DNA of 64,000 nt from Glossina fuscipes (taxonomy: Eukaryota > Arthropoda > Insecta > Diptera > Glossinidae), in assembly GCF_014805625.2 (NCBI RefSeq), contig NW_023998436.1, forward strand, positions 1,325,981 to 1,389,980. Reading direction: 5' to 3'. Under the pieces are notes generated by a model that was given only the letters and a program-made list of their open reading frames with translations, was not told where the DNA came from and did no database searches. Positions 55,101 to 64,000 of the stretch are shown here, piece by piece (position 1 is the first letter of the stretch; every line of letters starts with the position of its first letter). A program made the translations under genes and the position numbers.

Positions 55101-58100
55101 TCGCGCACTTAGAAAAATTGGTTACAAAATTCCGTTTTGGATATTTAACCTTAAAATACGGGACGTTGTCCCGACTTTGGCGACGACCTTTCAAAGGTAA
55201 TATTGGAGCAAAATTCCGCGCCAATCAAGGAGAGGTATTTCAAAAAAATTGAATACCCCACAATCACCTATTAAAGTAAGATTTAATTTAGTCGTTCAAT
55301 GCCTGATAAAAATACGGAAGTTACTTATGACTCGACGTAATAATATCAGGTTCACAGCTTCGCTTGAAGCCAACCAAACTGTTGCGGTCAAGTTAAAAAG
55401 TATTTTTTCCAAATTGACACTTGAGCAATAAGTGATAGGCGGAATAAACGATGCAAATTATTGCTTTAATCATGAGCACATCTCTTAGCCCATCTGTAGA
55501 GACCCATACAATAGACCTATACAATAGCCCTTCAGATGGCTTCGTTCAGCATGGCTTTTTTCAACTTTTGCAATAAAATCTATTTTAAGTTATGGTGTTT
55601 AACATGCGCATGTGGCAGAAATAAGTGCTATGAGCTTACTTTACTTATATTGGCAACTATGTCACAAATGACTCAAGCTGGCGTAACATTTCAACGGCCT
55701 GTTTTTTAACCTATGCATTTGGTGAAAGGTACTTTTTTTTTTAATTTAAAAATTCAGTTTTTCAAATACGTGCGCATCTGCTTTAATCTGGTTCTAAGAT
55801 TTCGACTTGTAATGAAAATTTCCAAAAACCAACACTGATATAGAAAAATGAAACTGAATATATTTGTATAAGCCTTTGCCCTCTTTTTCCAATCTGTCTA
55901 TTTATTCAGCAAAGTTCAAACATTAAATTTAAAAAAAAGAAAAAATTGATTAGCTATGTTGTGATTTATTTAAACAGAGAATTATCCTACAGGTATTTTT
56001 AGTAAAATAAAAATTTTGAGGGAAAATTTTTCTGAGTTTTTGTTTACCTTTATTGAAAAATATATGCATTTTGCTCATTTTCGAACTAGAGTGGATTGAT
56101 TTTGGTCACTTCCACACACACACTGTTTGATTTTGCTCATTTTGAAAGACTTTGGTTTTTTGGAAAGATTTTGGTTTTTGGTAATTTTAAGAAACATTTC
56201 AACTGGGTATTGGTAAGTTTGAGAGACATTTACACTGATTTTTGATAATTTTGAGAGACCTTTGCGCTTTAAGATTTTCCTATGCACTTAACACTCTCAC
56301 TCTTCTTACGGTAGCATACAATTTTATTATTCTCGGCATTTATTTTGGCTTTCGATAAGAAATGTACAGCAAAGTAAATTTTACGCTGAGAATAGAATTT
56401 TACTTTTTAAATGATGAACGTCAGCTGTTTGAGATTTGATAAATATTTGTTAAATTTAAAGCGTTTCGCCTGACCATTAAACTGGAAGGTGACGAGAACA
56501 TTTATTCTGAGAAAATGCATATCTCCAGTTTATAGAAATAGATGTTCTAATTAAAATTGCAATTACTTAAATTAAGAATTATTTTCGAAATATTCAGTTC
56601 ACGGACGGATTATTGTTTAAAGGATAAATTCATAAACATGCAATAGAAGTCCGGTAATAATTTATGCTTTAGATTTTAATCGAAAGAAATAAAAGCGAAA
56701 TAAAACCAAATGCAAAAGAATGCAAATGAAAGCAAAACAAAAATACATATATATTATTATGTATATTATTCTTAACTGCTTGGCAGAGGCTGTAAAATAT
56801 ATAAATTAGCTTTTCTTTAGTATTGCAATTTTGAATGATCAATGAGAAATTCCCTAATTTTCACTTTCCACTCCTTTTTAGGTAATATTTCGTCAAAAAC
56901 AACTATCTTTTTTAATTTATTATATATGCTATATATCCTGTCTCATTACTCGCCGATAATGGCGTATCCTTGTTAAGTATAACTTGCAAGAGATATAGCG
57001 GTAATATCGGTGGTCCCAATACCTTTTCCCATACCTAATCTGCGGTACATTTTGAGAATATTCCTTCTCGGCTTGATTCGATGCTTGTTCATTGACCTTG
57101 GTGGATGTGATTTCATTTTATTTCCAATAAACAGATAACTTTACAATCGAAACGAATATTCGAAATTTCATTCGTATACATGTTCATGTCGTCTCTCAAG
57201 TTCGTTTAAAAATCAATTCAGTTGGTTTTGAAGTGAATCCTTCGCGTGCCGGGCATGGACAAAGTGAAGACAGGTAAAAGTGCAGATGTCGCATTCACTT
57301 ACGTAAGACCTCTCAACATATATACAACAACATATATCAACATATTTTCGAATACCCGAAAACTAGGAAAGTTATTAAATCGAAAACTGACGGACAACTA
57401 CAACAATTTCATTGCCTAACCTTCCCGATATGATAACGGCGATAATTAGCGCTTCCCATTTGTCTTACTTTTTTGGAAGAAAACTCCGGTCACCTTATTT
57501 GAACTGCTTCGAGAGTAGAAATTCTCAGTAAATTAGCTCCTAATTTTTTCTTCAGACATAATTGTTCTCTTTGATGAAAAATTTCAGTATTATTTAACTT
57601 AGTGAAATAATATAATAAAATAATATAATAAATAATAAATATTTACCAGAAACATATCTCTCTGAGATATATTGAAATGTATTGAACAGTTTAAAGCGAT
57701 CACTACGAAGTTGTGATTGACAGGTGGTATTTATAAAAAAGCTTTGCAAGAGTTTAACTACATCAGTTCCTTCCATATAGACCATGCGAACTAAAGCATC
57801 AATGCCTTCTATCACGGCCGGTATTACGTTGTGATGATCTTTTAAACGAGCTGCGTAAAATTCAACCATAACATTTAATTGCTGTCTATTTAACATATCT
57901 TTAGGCAGGTGAGCGAGTACTCGAGTCAATAACAAGGTACCCTGAACACGTCTCTCCACGTTAGTAGATGTTAAAGGTGTTTGCAATTTTTCACATAATT
58001 CTCCGATATCATAAAAATGACTTGTAAGATCTAAGTTTTCAAAAAAAAGAAAGATACAAAAGTCAAAAAGATGTTTGGCTCACCGCGGCCAAGTTTTTGT

Positions 58101-58198
58101 TAACGATTCTCACCTTTGACTATTTGTTCGACTCCTTCTTCTAGGTTTATGTCAGTTTCTAATAATTCTTCTATAATTGCTGCAGTTAATGGGGCCAT
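49128..58198 (-). CDS. Mms19: MMS19 cytosolic Fe-S assembly targeting factor
   Basis: MMS19 is a HEAT-repeat scaffold of the cytosolic iron-sulfur assembly (CIA) targeting complex. It hands Fe-S clusters to DNA repair and replication proteins such as XPD, and in Drosophila also affects XPD/CAK and mitosis. Seven exons join in frame: 58198-58114, 58030-57647, 53142-52793, 52721-51249, 51181-50936, 50865-50698 and 49319-49128. They give 965 residues, close to the fly family length (about 960). The product starts MAPLTAAIIEELLETDINLE. Conserved landmarks are GDFIYGIISSIDGERDPRNL in exon 3, the central 491-codon exon and the C-terminal HEAT helices LDDPKRLVRNAAVRARNSWY before the stop. No frame break is seen. 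Long introns 2 (4.5 kb) and 6 (1.4 kb) carry repeats. Confidence 0.95.
49320..50697 (-). other. Mms19 intron 6 with repeat copies
   Basis: This 1378-nt intron holds a decayed GCGAATCTTTTGATACCCATC end (49390), a copy with GTAAGAAAATTATATTCGGT then CGCGACCGAATCTTTTATG at about 49962, and two GGACAGACGGACA-type cores (about 50300 and 50568). Little unique sequence remains. Confidence 0.65.
52750..52774. repeat. Poly(A) tract in Mms19 intron 3
   Basis: About 24 A on the plus strand, so the pre-mRNA of Mms19 has poly(U) in this 71-nt intron. Read as the pyrimidine side it lies downstream of the donor, not at the acceptor. Confidence 0.9.
53270..53960 (+). repeat. Tandem array of the family B core (about 6 units)
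   Basis: Each unit of roughly 90-120 bp carries TCTTGATCAGCGTGAAATTC, TGAATCGATTAAGCCATGTC, a GTCCGTCTGTGTG core, GGCCAAAAGACAGCTTCAGA and a CCTATAGAATATTTATA block. Long and short versions alternate. The last unit runs into the usual 3' part of the family B repeat, so a single insertion seems to have expanded internally. Confidence 0.75.
54840..55340 (+). mobile_element. 501-bp deletion derivative of the 46439 mariner family
   Basis: The ends TTAGGTCAAGTCATAAATAA...CTTCCG and (inverted) TTACGTCGAGTCATAAGTAA...CTTCCG match those of 46439-47541, and TA flanks both sides (54838-54839 and 55341-55342). It keeps the 5' leader and the start of the transposase gene (CAGCTGAAATAATATGCAGC block) but lacks the catalytic region. 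It could only move with help in trans. Confidence 0.85.
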
Positions 58199-58732
58199 TG
58201 TTTATTAATTTTTATTCAAAATAATGCCTTTGCCTATGTCTTTGTCTTTTTTCTTTTTAATGCTTTGGTCTTTATTTTTTTTTTTTTTTGGTTAGATTGT
58301 TATAGTATAGTTCTGATCGGTTTCGCAGTTACAGTTACTCGATCAGATGATGAATGATTTTACAGCAATTCCGATGCTGGAGCAGGAACGTTGTAAACTT
58401 AGGCTAAGCAGTAACGCGTTGATCTTAAATCTAGAAAATTAATATAAAAAAAGGAAAACAAAATGTATTCAACCACGCGAATAAAAAGCAAAATGAAATG
58501 TCACCGCAGCTGTCATTTATTATTTATATTCGTAAACAAAAGAAGTCGACGACAGCCAGTTAAAGAAGAAGATGAACTTTAAACGATAAACATTTTGAAA
58601 GATATCTCAATCTCTAGCCGTGAATTGTTATCGATTGGATGTATTGCTAAGAAATTGTTTGTTTATATGTGCACTAAATACGTGCGTTTTTTTTTTTAAC
58701 AAATTTTTGGTAATCTTACACGTATTTTTACG
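58199..58732. promoter_or_regulatory. Bidirectional promoter region Mms19/KRTCAP2
   Basis: 534 bp separate the two divergent start codons. TATCGATT at 58629-58636 matches 7 of 8 bases of the DRE (TATCGATA) common in fly housekeeping promoters. A CTGATCG/CGATCAG inverted pair lies at about 58311-58345. No TATA box is evident. Confidence 0.45.
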
Positions 58733-59306
58733 ATGGTTAAGGATGGTTTGTATCTTCTGTTTCTTGTTTTTTGTATTGTAAAATATATGGTTTAATCATT
58801 TCGAAACATATTCAGTTTCAGGTCTGCCACGAGGTCATCTCATCAGTGCCATCATTTCGTGTATAATGTCGTTAATGATTTATGCTACTTTACGCTTTTA
58901 TTCGGAATGGTTTAATTCCAGCCAACTAAATACGATATTAGGCGGTTTCATTGGTTCATGGTTATTTTTATTTAGTTTAACGTCACTATCTAATGTGGAA
59001 ATGTTATTATTTGGTGAAGATTTCTCTTCAAAATTTATTCCTGAAATATTATTTTGTCTAATAGTTGCAGTCGTAGCGGCCGGAGTTGTACATCGCGTTT
59101 GCGCAACCACCTGGTAAGTAATTGTATGGAAATATAAACATTTGTCTCTATGTAATTTGTTTTTTTTTTTTTTGTTATTTAATAGCATTCTATTTTCGAT
59201 TCTGGGTTTGTATTTTATTGATCGTATATCCAATGCACATTATAATAAATCAGCTCTGACCGTTGAAACGATTCATTCACGTAAATCTAACAAAAAAAAT
59301 AAGTGA
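58733..59306 (+). CDS. KRTCAP2 homologue, oligosaccharyltransferase subunit
   Basis: This is the homologue of keratinocyte-associated protein 2 (KCP2; Drosophila CG31460), a small ER membrane subunit of the oligosaccharyltransferase that N-glycosylates proteins at the translocon. Exons 58733-58745, 58822-59113 and 59186-59306 join in frame to 141 residues (human KRTCAP2 about 136). The conserved core reads ILGGFIGSWLFLFSLTSLSN, FIPEILFCL and VHRVCATTCILFSILGLYFI. Hydrophobic membrane segments lie at about 10-28, 42-60, 76-95 and 98-114, followed by a Lys-rich tail (RKSNKKNK) that fits ER retention. Exon 1 codes only four whole codons. A second AG six nt upstream of the chosen acceptor (58814-58815) would add Val-Ser in frame, so the exact N-terminus is open. 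Confidence 0.94.
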
Positions 59307-59559
59307 GTCGAAGTTCATTGACTCTCTAAAAAGGATCGCTTTTTTCGCTTTTAAGAGGTTCGCATTTAAAAAAATTTATTTTTTCTCTTTCTCTCTCCCT
59401 TGCTTTGGAATATTTACAGTGCAATTGTATATAAACAAAATTTTAGAATATTTTTTGAATTAATTAATTAATAAGAGAAACAACTTTATTAAAGTGGTCG
59501 AATGAATGTTTACATGAACGCTTACATAAACTTATTTTACAAAAGGATGAAATGAATTC

Positions 59560-59565
59560 AATAAA
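59560..59565 (+). terminator. Poly(A) signal of the KRTCAP2 homologue
   Basis: AATAAA followed by an A-rich stretch, 253 nt after the stop. It converges with the Vps37B signal 95 bp further on. Confidence 0.6.
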
Positions 59566-59660
59566 AAAAAAAAGTGTCAATTGCAATTGTGAACTTTTTT
59601 TAAGGATTTTTTTCTTTAAATCCAATTATATTAAGTTTTGTTTAAATCTTTCAACAACTA

Positions 59661-59666
59661 TTTATT
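59661..59666 (-). terminator. Poly(A) signal of Vps37B
   Basis: AATAAA on the minus strand lies only 19 nt after the Vps37B stop, so the 3' UTR is very short if this signal is used. Confidence 0.65.
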
Positions 59667-59685
59667 GGCTTAAATTGCATAACGA

Positions 59686-60345
59686 TTAATATGGTCGAGG
59701 TGGCGGCATTGGCATCATTGGACCTAGAGGATAAGGGGTTCCTCCGCCGAACTGCGTAGGTGGATGGGGCGGTAAATAAAAGTTGGAGGCGGGTACATTA
59801 CCATAACCTACACCGCGTGATGTCGGATTTGAAGTACCCAATGCTTGACGCCTCATAAGTTCTTGCATTTTCTCGGCTTTCAGTTTACGTAAATGCATGA
59901 TTTTTCGTGCATTTAAGAACTCTTCCAAAAAACTGTCGACAGTCAATTCATTGTCAGTGAATTTTTTAACTAAATTCTCCGAAGCCTCTTCACTTTCGGC
60001 GGCAGCAGTTTGCAGTAAGGCTAAGGCAGTCTCCTGACTAATGTTACCTGATTTATCTTTAATTGCGGCTAATTTCTCTTGCACAGCTTCACAACATAGT
60101 TTACCCCTTTCAGTAAGTTCTGCTAATTTACCCTTTAATTCAATGATTTCTGGTTCCTTTTCAATATTTCGTTCAGCTTTTTCTCGATTTTCTTCAAATA
60201 AACCATCCTTTTGCGCCTTTAAGTTTTCTAAAACCTCGTCCACTTTTTCTTCAAGTTTTTCATCATCGTTAAGTAGTAATCGAAGTTCTTCTGTGGTAAG
60301 AGGGAATATTGAGACATGTAATTGATTTAAATATTCTTGATACAT
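59686..60345 (-). CDS. Vps37B: VPS37-type ESCRT-I subunit
   Basis: A subunit of ESCRT-I, which with TSG101, VPS28 and MVB12-type partners sorts ubiquitinated membrane proteins into multivesicular bodies at the endosome. It is a single open exon of 219 codons. Residues about 1-150 form the Mod(r)/VPS37 domain: an N-terminal LTTEELRLLLNDDEKLEEKV helix, a long charged coiled coil, and a conserved FTDNELTVDSFLEEFLNARK-like segment that packs in the ESCRT-I core. The C-terminal 45 residues are Gly/Pro-rich (PPHPPTQFGGG, MPMPPPRPY) as in VPS37B/C types. The start ATG follows AAACAAAAAAA, a good fly context. The Drosophila counterpart I would name is CG1115. VPS37A-like UEV regions are absent. Confidence 0.93.
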   Translation of the reverse strand: MYQEYLNQLHVSIFPLTTEELRLLLNDDEKLEEKVDEVLENLKAQKDGLFEENREKAERNIEKEPEIIELKGKLAELTERGKLCCEAVQEKLAAIKDKSGNISQETALALLQTAAAESEEASENLVKKFTDNELTVDSFLEEFLNARKIMHLRKLKAEKMQELMRRQALGTSNPTSRGVGYGNVPASNFYLPPHPPTQFGGGTPYPLGPMMPMPPPRPY

Positions 60346-61046
60346 TTTTTTTGTTTATAGATTCAGTCACGCAAAATAAATAAATATATGACTAAACTTA
60401 AACTGCGTTAAGTGAAATAATGAAATAATTTTCTTTCTTTAAAGTAAAGATTGCCAGACTTCAAGAATATTTAATTATTTTTGGATAATTTTACTTTCAT
60501 TGGAATATTGCGGAATTATGCAAAATTTAAAAAGAAAATTTAATAAAGAATGCATTTATAATAATTTTTTTTTTAATATTTATTTGCAATAATGTACATT
60601 TTTTTTAAATCTGTTTTATTATCTTTAAATATAAGCAACTTCAGAGTTGCCATAATTCGGTGTTAATTATCAGTGATGTCTGTTGCAGATTATGATGAAT
60701 GAAGTTGGCTGCAATTTATAACCGGCCATGATTCCAAAAATTCACAAAAAATGGCCGGACTTAAGCTTCGATAAAAATGGAGTCATGCCGATGTGCAAAA
60801 TTAATTAAAAATTCTAAATAAAATACGGCAAATTAAGTAAGAAAAAAGTTTCGAAAATATGCGAATAGTGTGGTGCAAAAAATTGAACATTATTACGCAT
60901 CGAAAAGCCTAGTGAATACGCAAAAAAATTGCATTGAAAAAGGTTGAAATTTTTCTGTCGCAGACTGTCAAACATAATTTTTATTCGTGTTGTGTCCCGA
61001 AAGCAAAGCAAAGCTAATAGTAGAATAGAAGAGTTGATGGTGCTTC

Positions 61047-61080
61047 AAGCCCGTGGTATATATATATAGAGCACGGGTTT
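61047..61080. other. Small hairpin with (TA)n loop
   Basis: CCCGTG (61050-61055) pairs with CACGGG (61072-61077), extended outward by about three pairs. The loop is mostly TATATATATA. No function can be assigned. Confidence 0.4.
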
Positions 61081-61439
61081 ATGCGATTCGTGCATGTGTG
61101 TCTGATTTTCTCGTTTTTTTCCCAATTTTTCTTTATTTTTTCCTAAAGGAGATTCTCGCTGGGAAAAGGCGAAATCCATGAAAATTGTGTAATCTCTGAG
61201 ATAAAAAAAAAAAAAAAAACGCCCGAAATATAAAGTTAAAAAAGAAGGAATTTTTCAAATACCTAATGAAATTAATTAATTTTTTACGTGAAAAATGATA
61301 ATTTTGTTATTGCAAACACTACAATTAGAAAAATTAATGAACGCAAGTTCGATAAGAATACGTAAAATAACAGCTATTGCGTGCGTATGAGTGTATGGAT
61401 GCAGAAAATTGTGTGTATTATTTTTTTTGTATATAGTAA

Positions 61440-61690
61440 TAAATGCTATTCGTCGTCATTCCTTGCTTGTGAACAACGTTGTCACCACCATCAGAGGCCA
61501 GCCAGCGCACCAACAACGTTGTCATTATCCATCATTAGAACATTCGTTGTCGTCGTCGTCCGAACAAAGCGAAACGATAGGCAACATCGAAGCTCTGGTC
61601 AGCACAAGAGAAGTTGGTCTGCCACACCGAAAAAGCAAACTCCCCAACCCATCCTGCCCCACAGTCTATTTAACCTTATAGCCCATCAAT
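61440..61690 (+). other. Possible 5' UTR exon
   Basis: This 250-bp patch is clearly less AT-rich than its surroundings, with CAN-type repeats. Two overlapping frames are open (61381-61692 and 61391-61681), but neither resembles a known protein. ACAACGTTGT, a perfect 10-bp palindrome, occurs twice (61473-61482 and 61513-61522). Confidence 0.3.
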
Positions 61691-62959
61691 AATAAATGAA
61701 TTCAATGGATTAGCTTTAAATATACAATTGTGAAGTGAAGAGAACTGTATATTGCAAATATTAAACAAAAAAAAAAAAAGAAAAAAACAAGGGAAAAAAA
61801 CCCCAAATAGAAAAAGTATTTATGATTGGATACATTACATATTTTCAAAATATATAGAGAAAAAGAAGAGGCATTTGCATTAGTGGTCGCGGAACGAGTT
61901 TTGTGTGGTCTTTTTTTTTTGTTTTAATTTTTAAACAATATAAAAACAACAACAGCAATTGGCAGCAGTTTTCGATGACTATTTGTACATTTTGGCATAA
62001 AAATTGTAATAGATTAATGTAAAAGCGAAAACGGCGAAAAATATCTCGTTGCGCTCTATCGCAATATTTACGATATCAATATTACTGATATGCGTGTGTG
62101 CGTGTTTATAGAGTCATCCTTTTCTTTTTAATGCAAAAGTAATGCTGAAATATGCATTGTCTTTTTTCAATTATCATATAGTATGCAAAAACAAAGCAAA
62201 ACAAAAACATAACTAGAAACGAAATAAACGCAAAAAAAAAAGAAAAGAAAAAGCCCAGAGAGTCTCTCAGGCATATTGAGTGATTATATTTTTTTTTTGA
62301 AACTCTTCACAATGTAAAGTGCTATAAAAAATATGTAAAGTTATAAATATTACCGGATATAAAATATAATTACTAAATACATTTTAAACTCACGTTCTTA
62401 ATTCCCTATTACTTATTATATTATTATTGCAATTTGTGTGATATACATTTATACAAACATACATTTTTACATGTGCATTATTTCATTCGTTTTTGGTGAA
62501 TATATCTATTCATTCGACACCTTTCGCCGAATACTTCGGTCATTTTTATGCAGTGATGATCTGAATGTGTAAGTATATTATCTACTACTCTTTTCAAGCA
62601 TGTTTATATATATATAGACTTGTATATTTGTATATATATCTATCTATAGCAGAAATTGGCCATTAAAATAGTTCTGTATTGTCAGCAGTTCTAACATCTT
62701 AATGTTATCTATGAAATACCTGTCTAAATTTTTAAATGTAAAACCTCAAGTCAACTGTAATCGTTTTTGGTTTTGTTTAGGACAATTTCTTTAATTTTAC
62801 ATTAAAATAACTTTAATACATATTTGAATTGAGTTGTAGATAAATATCTGTTCCAAGTTGTACGTTTAACATATGTCGAATATTGAGTTGAGAATGGATA
62901 CCATCCTTCCCAACTGGTCCGTGACCATTGACTAGGAATGTATCTTTGCATCTCGAGGA

Positions 62960-63305
62960 TTCTATTCCATGATTAAAACCTTCATCTTACGATGATTAAA
63001 AATATATATAGATGCTACAATAAACTAAGTCAGATATTGACTTTCCGATTTCCGGTTTGGGATACTTGCATTCTTTAGGAGGAAAGAAGTCTTCAATAAA
63101 ACCTGAATCTGGCGATGATCAAAAATTTATATGGATGCTACCATAAGCTAAGGCAAAATTGACTTTCTGATTTCAGGTTTAGATTAGTCAGATTTTACAA
63201 GAGGAAAGAAGCCTTTATTAAAACCTGAATCTTACGATGATCAAAAAAAATATACAAATGCTATCATAAGCTAAGCCACATATCGCAAAATCGACGTTCG
63301 AATTT
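62960..63305. repeat. Tandem repeat, about 3 x 122 bp
   Basis: Three diverged units each carry AAAACCTGAATCTTACGATG, a GATCAAAAA...TATA block, ATGCTACCATAAGCTAAG and GGAAAGAAG. They begin near 62987, 63108 and 63231. Confidence 0.75.
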
Positions 63306-64000
63306 GGATTAGTTGGATTTTCGTATTGTAAATTCCCCCTTAAGCGGACCGAAACTGTACTGAAAACAGATATTTCTTTTGAATTGGAAAAATCCTATAA
63401 TTATTTGGTCTTAATAAGCCCGATTGTAACTGTTATGAGGGGATTTTACTGTATTTTTCTATCTAATGGTTAACTCGGTGCAATATGTGTTCGCTGCACA
63501 GACACAAATGCATTCGTTTATAACAACTTCTGTGTCTTTTGCTTAGATGATGATAAATAGCGTTTAGCTATGAGAATTTACTCACAGCCGGCATATAATT
63601 TTACGGGATGCTTTCTTTTAAATAAAGATGAAATATAAATTTTATTTAAATTTATCATTATAATATTGATTTATTTTGTGTGTTCTTTTCCTCTTATATT
63701 TATTTTTTGTTTGTTTTATTTGTTTCGCTTTATTTTTTTTTTTTTTTTTACTTTGCTTGGCAAAATTCAATTTTTTTGTATATGCTTTGGTTACCGCACA
63801 TTATAAAAATGCAACACTGGGTTACATTTGTTAACGACGAATTTACGTACGAAATGAAACGAAAGAAAAACGTAGCCGAAGAGAAGAAAAATTGACTATG
63901 TATTAACTGACTACTGACGGTTTGTGTTGCTGCTGCAAATGAGTTTCATTTGTGAAATCCAAAGTAAAAAGTCCGGGAATTGTACCTTTTGAAAGTGCTG

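Larger units (their letters stand above)
53143..57646 (-). other. Mms19 intron 2 (4.5 kb)
   Basis: This intron contains the tandem GTCY-core array (53270-53960), the end of a family B element near 54480 (GGTGATGGGTATGCGAG then ATTCTCGGCCCTAGCCG), a deleted mariner (54840-55340) and about 2.3 kb of AT-rich DNA (55340-57640) in which I see no gene. Confidence 0.75.
60346..64000. other. Right flank without a confident gene
   Basis: No protein family is recognised here. The stretch holds a hairpin with a TA loop (61047-61080), a GC-richer patch (61440-61690) that may be a 5' UTR exon, poly(A)-rich stretches (61769-61800), a tandem repeat (62960-63305) and AT-rich DNA. The look (long A/T runs, CAACAACAG at 61945, scattered short GC patches) fits the 5' region of a large gene extending to the right. 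Confidence 0.45.

Noticed and set aside
58340..58400. C/D snoRNA in the Mms19/KRTCAP2 intergenic region (ATGATGA at about 58347)
   Set aside because: No downstream CTGA box at a suitable distance; a promoter region is the simpler reading.
63680..63895. A 71-codon ORF at the right edge
   Set aside because: Its first half is a Phe/Tyr run from T-rich DNA, and no family resemblance or splice context was found.

Overview
The window is nuclear DNA of a higher fly. The evidence is AT-rich intergenic DNA, short GT-AG introns beside repeat-filled long ones, and six genes whose proteins closely match Drosophila and other dipteran families. The many mariner and hAT remnants and the GTCY-type dispersed repeats suggest a repeat-rich muscomorph or calyptrate fly. 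The species cannot be fixed from the sequence alone. There is no sign of prokaryotic, viral or plasmid DNA, no CRISPR array and no operon.

Layout. Positions 1-7240 hold no gene I can support, only dispersed and tandem repeats. RpS13 (minus, 7298-8047) stands head to head with Phrf1 (plus, 8965-39288). Phrf1 is a RING and PHD finger protein of about 2337 residues, split by introns of 6.2, 2.2 and 14.1 kb that are packed with transposon debris. From 39289 to 48183 there are repeats, a mariner with both termini, a SINE and a possible alternative last exon of Phrf1. Next come rtp (plus, MORN repeats, 48184-48851) and Mms19 (minus, 49128-58198), tail to tail. Mms19 is head to head with the KRTCAP2 homologue (plus, 58733-59306), which in turn is tail to tail with Vps37B (minus, 59686-60345). 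From 60346 to 64000 I see no clear gene; a GC-richer patch near 61440-61690 may be a 5' untranslated exon of a gene running off the right edge.

How the genes relate. They do not form one pathway. They cover translation (RpS13), RNA polymerase II CTD-linked chromatin and ubiquitin work (Phrf1), photoreceptor or calcium biology (rtp), Fe-S protein maturation (Mms19), ER N-glycosylation (KRTCAP2) and endosomal sorting (Vps37B). As I recall, all except RpS13 lie on chromosome arm 3R in Drosophila melanogaster, so the window looks like a Muller element E block with RpS13 moved in beside it.

The most notable non-gene content is two copies of a tRNA-derived SINE with pol III box sequences and target-site duplications, at least seven mariner-type insertions, a 176-bp MITE with identical arms, a hAT MITE with a near-perfect 8-bp duplication, and two abundant dispersed repeat families with GTCY cores. 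I found no clear new multi-gene biological system.
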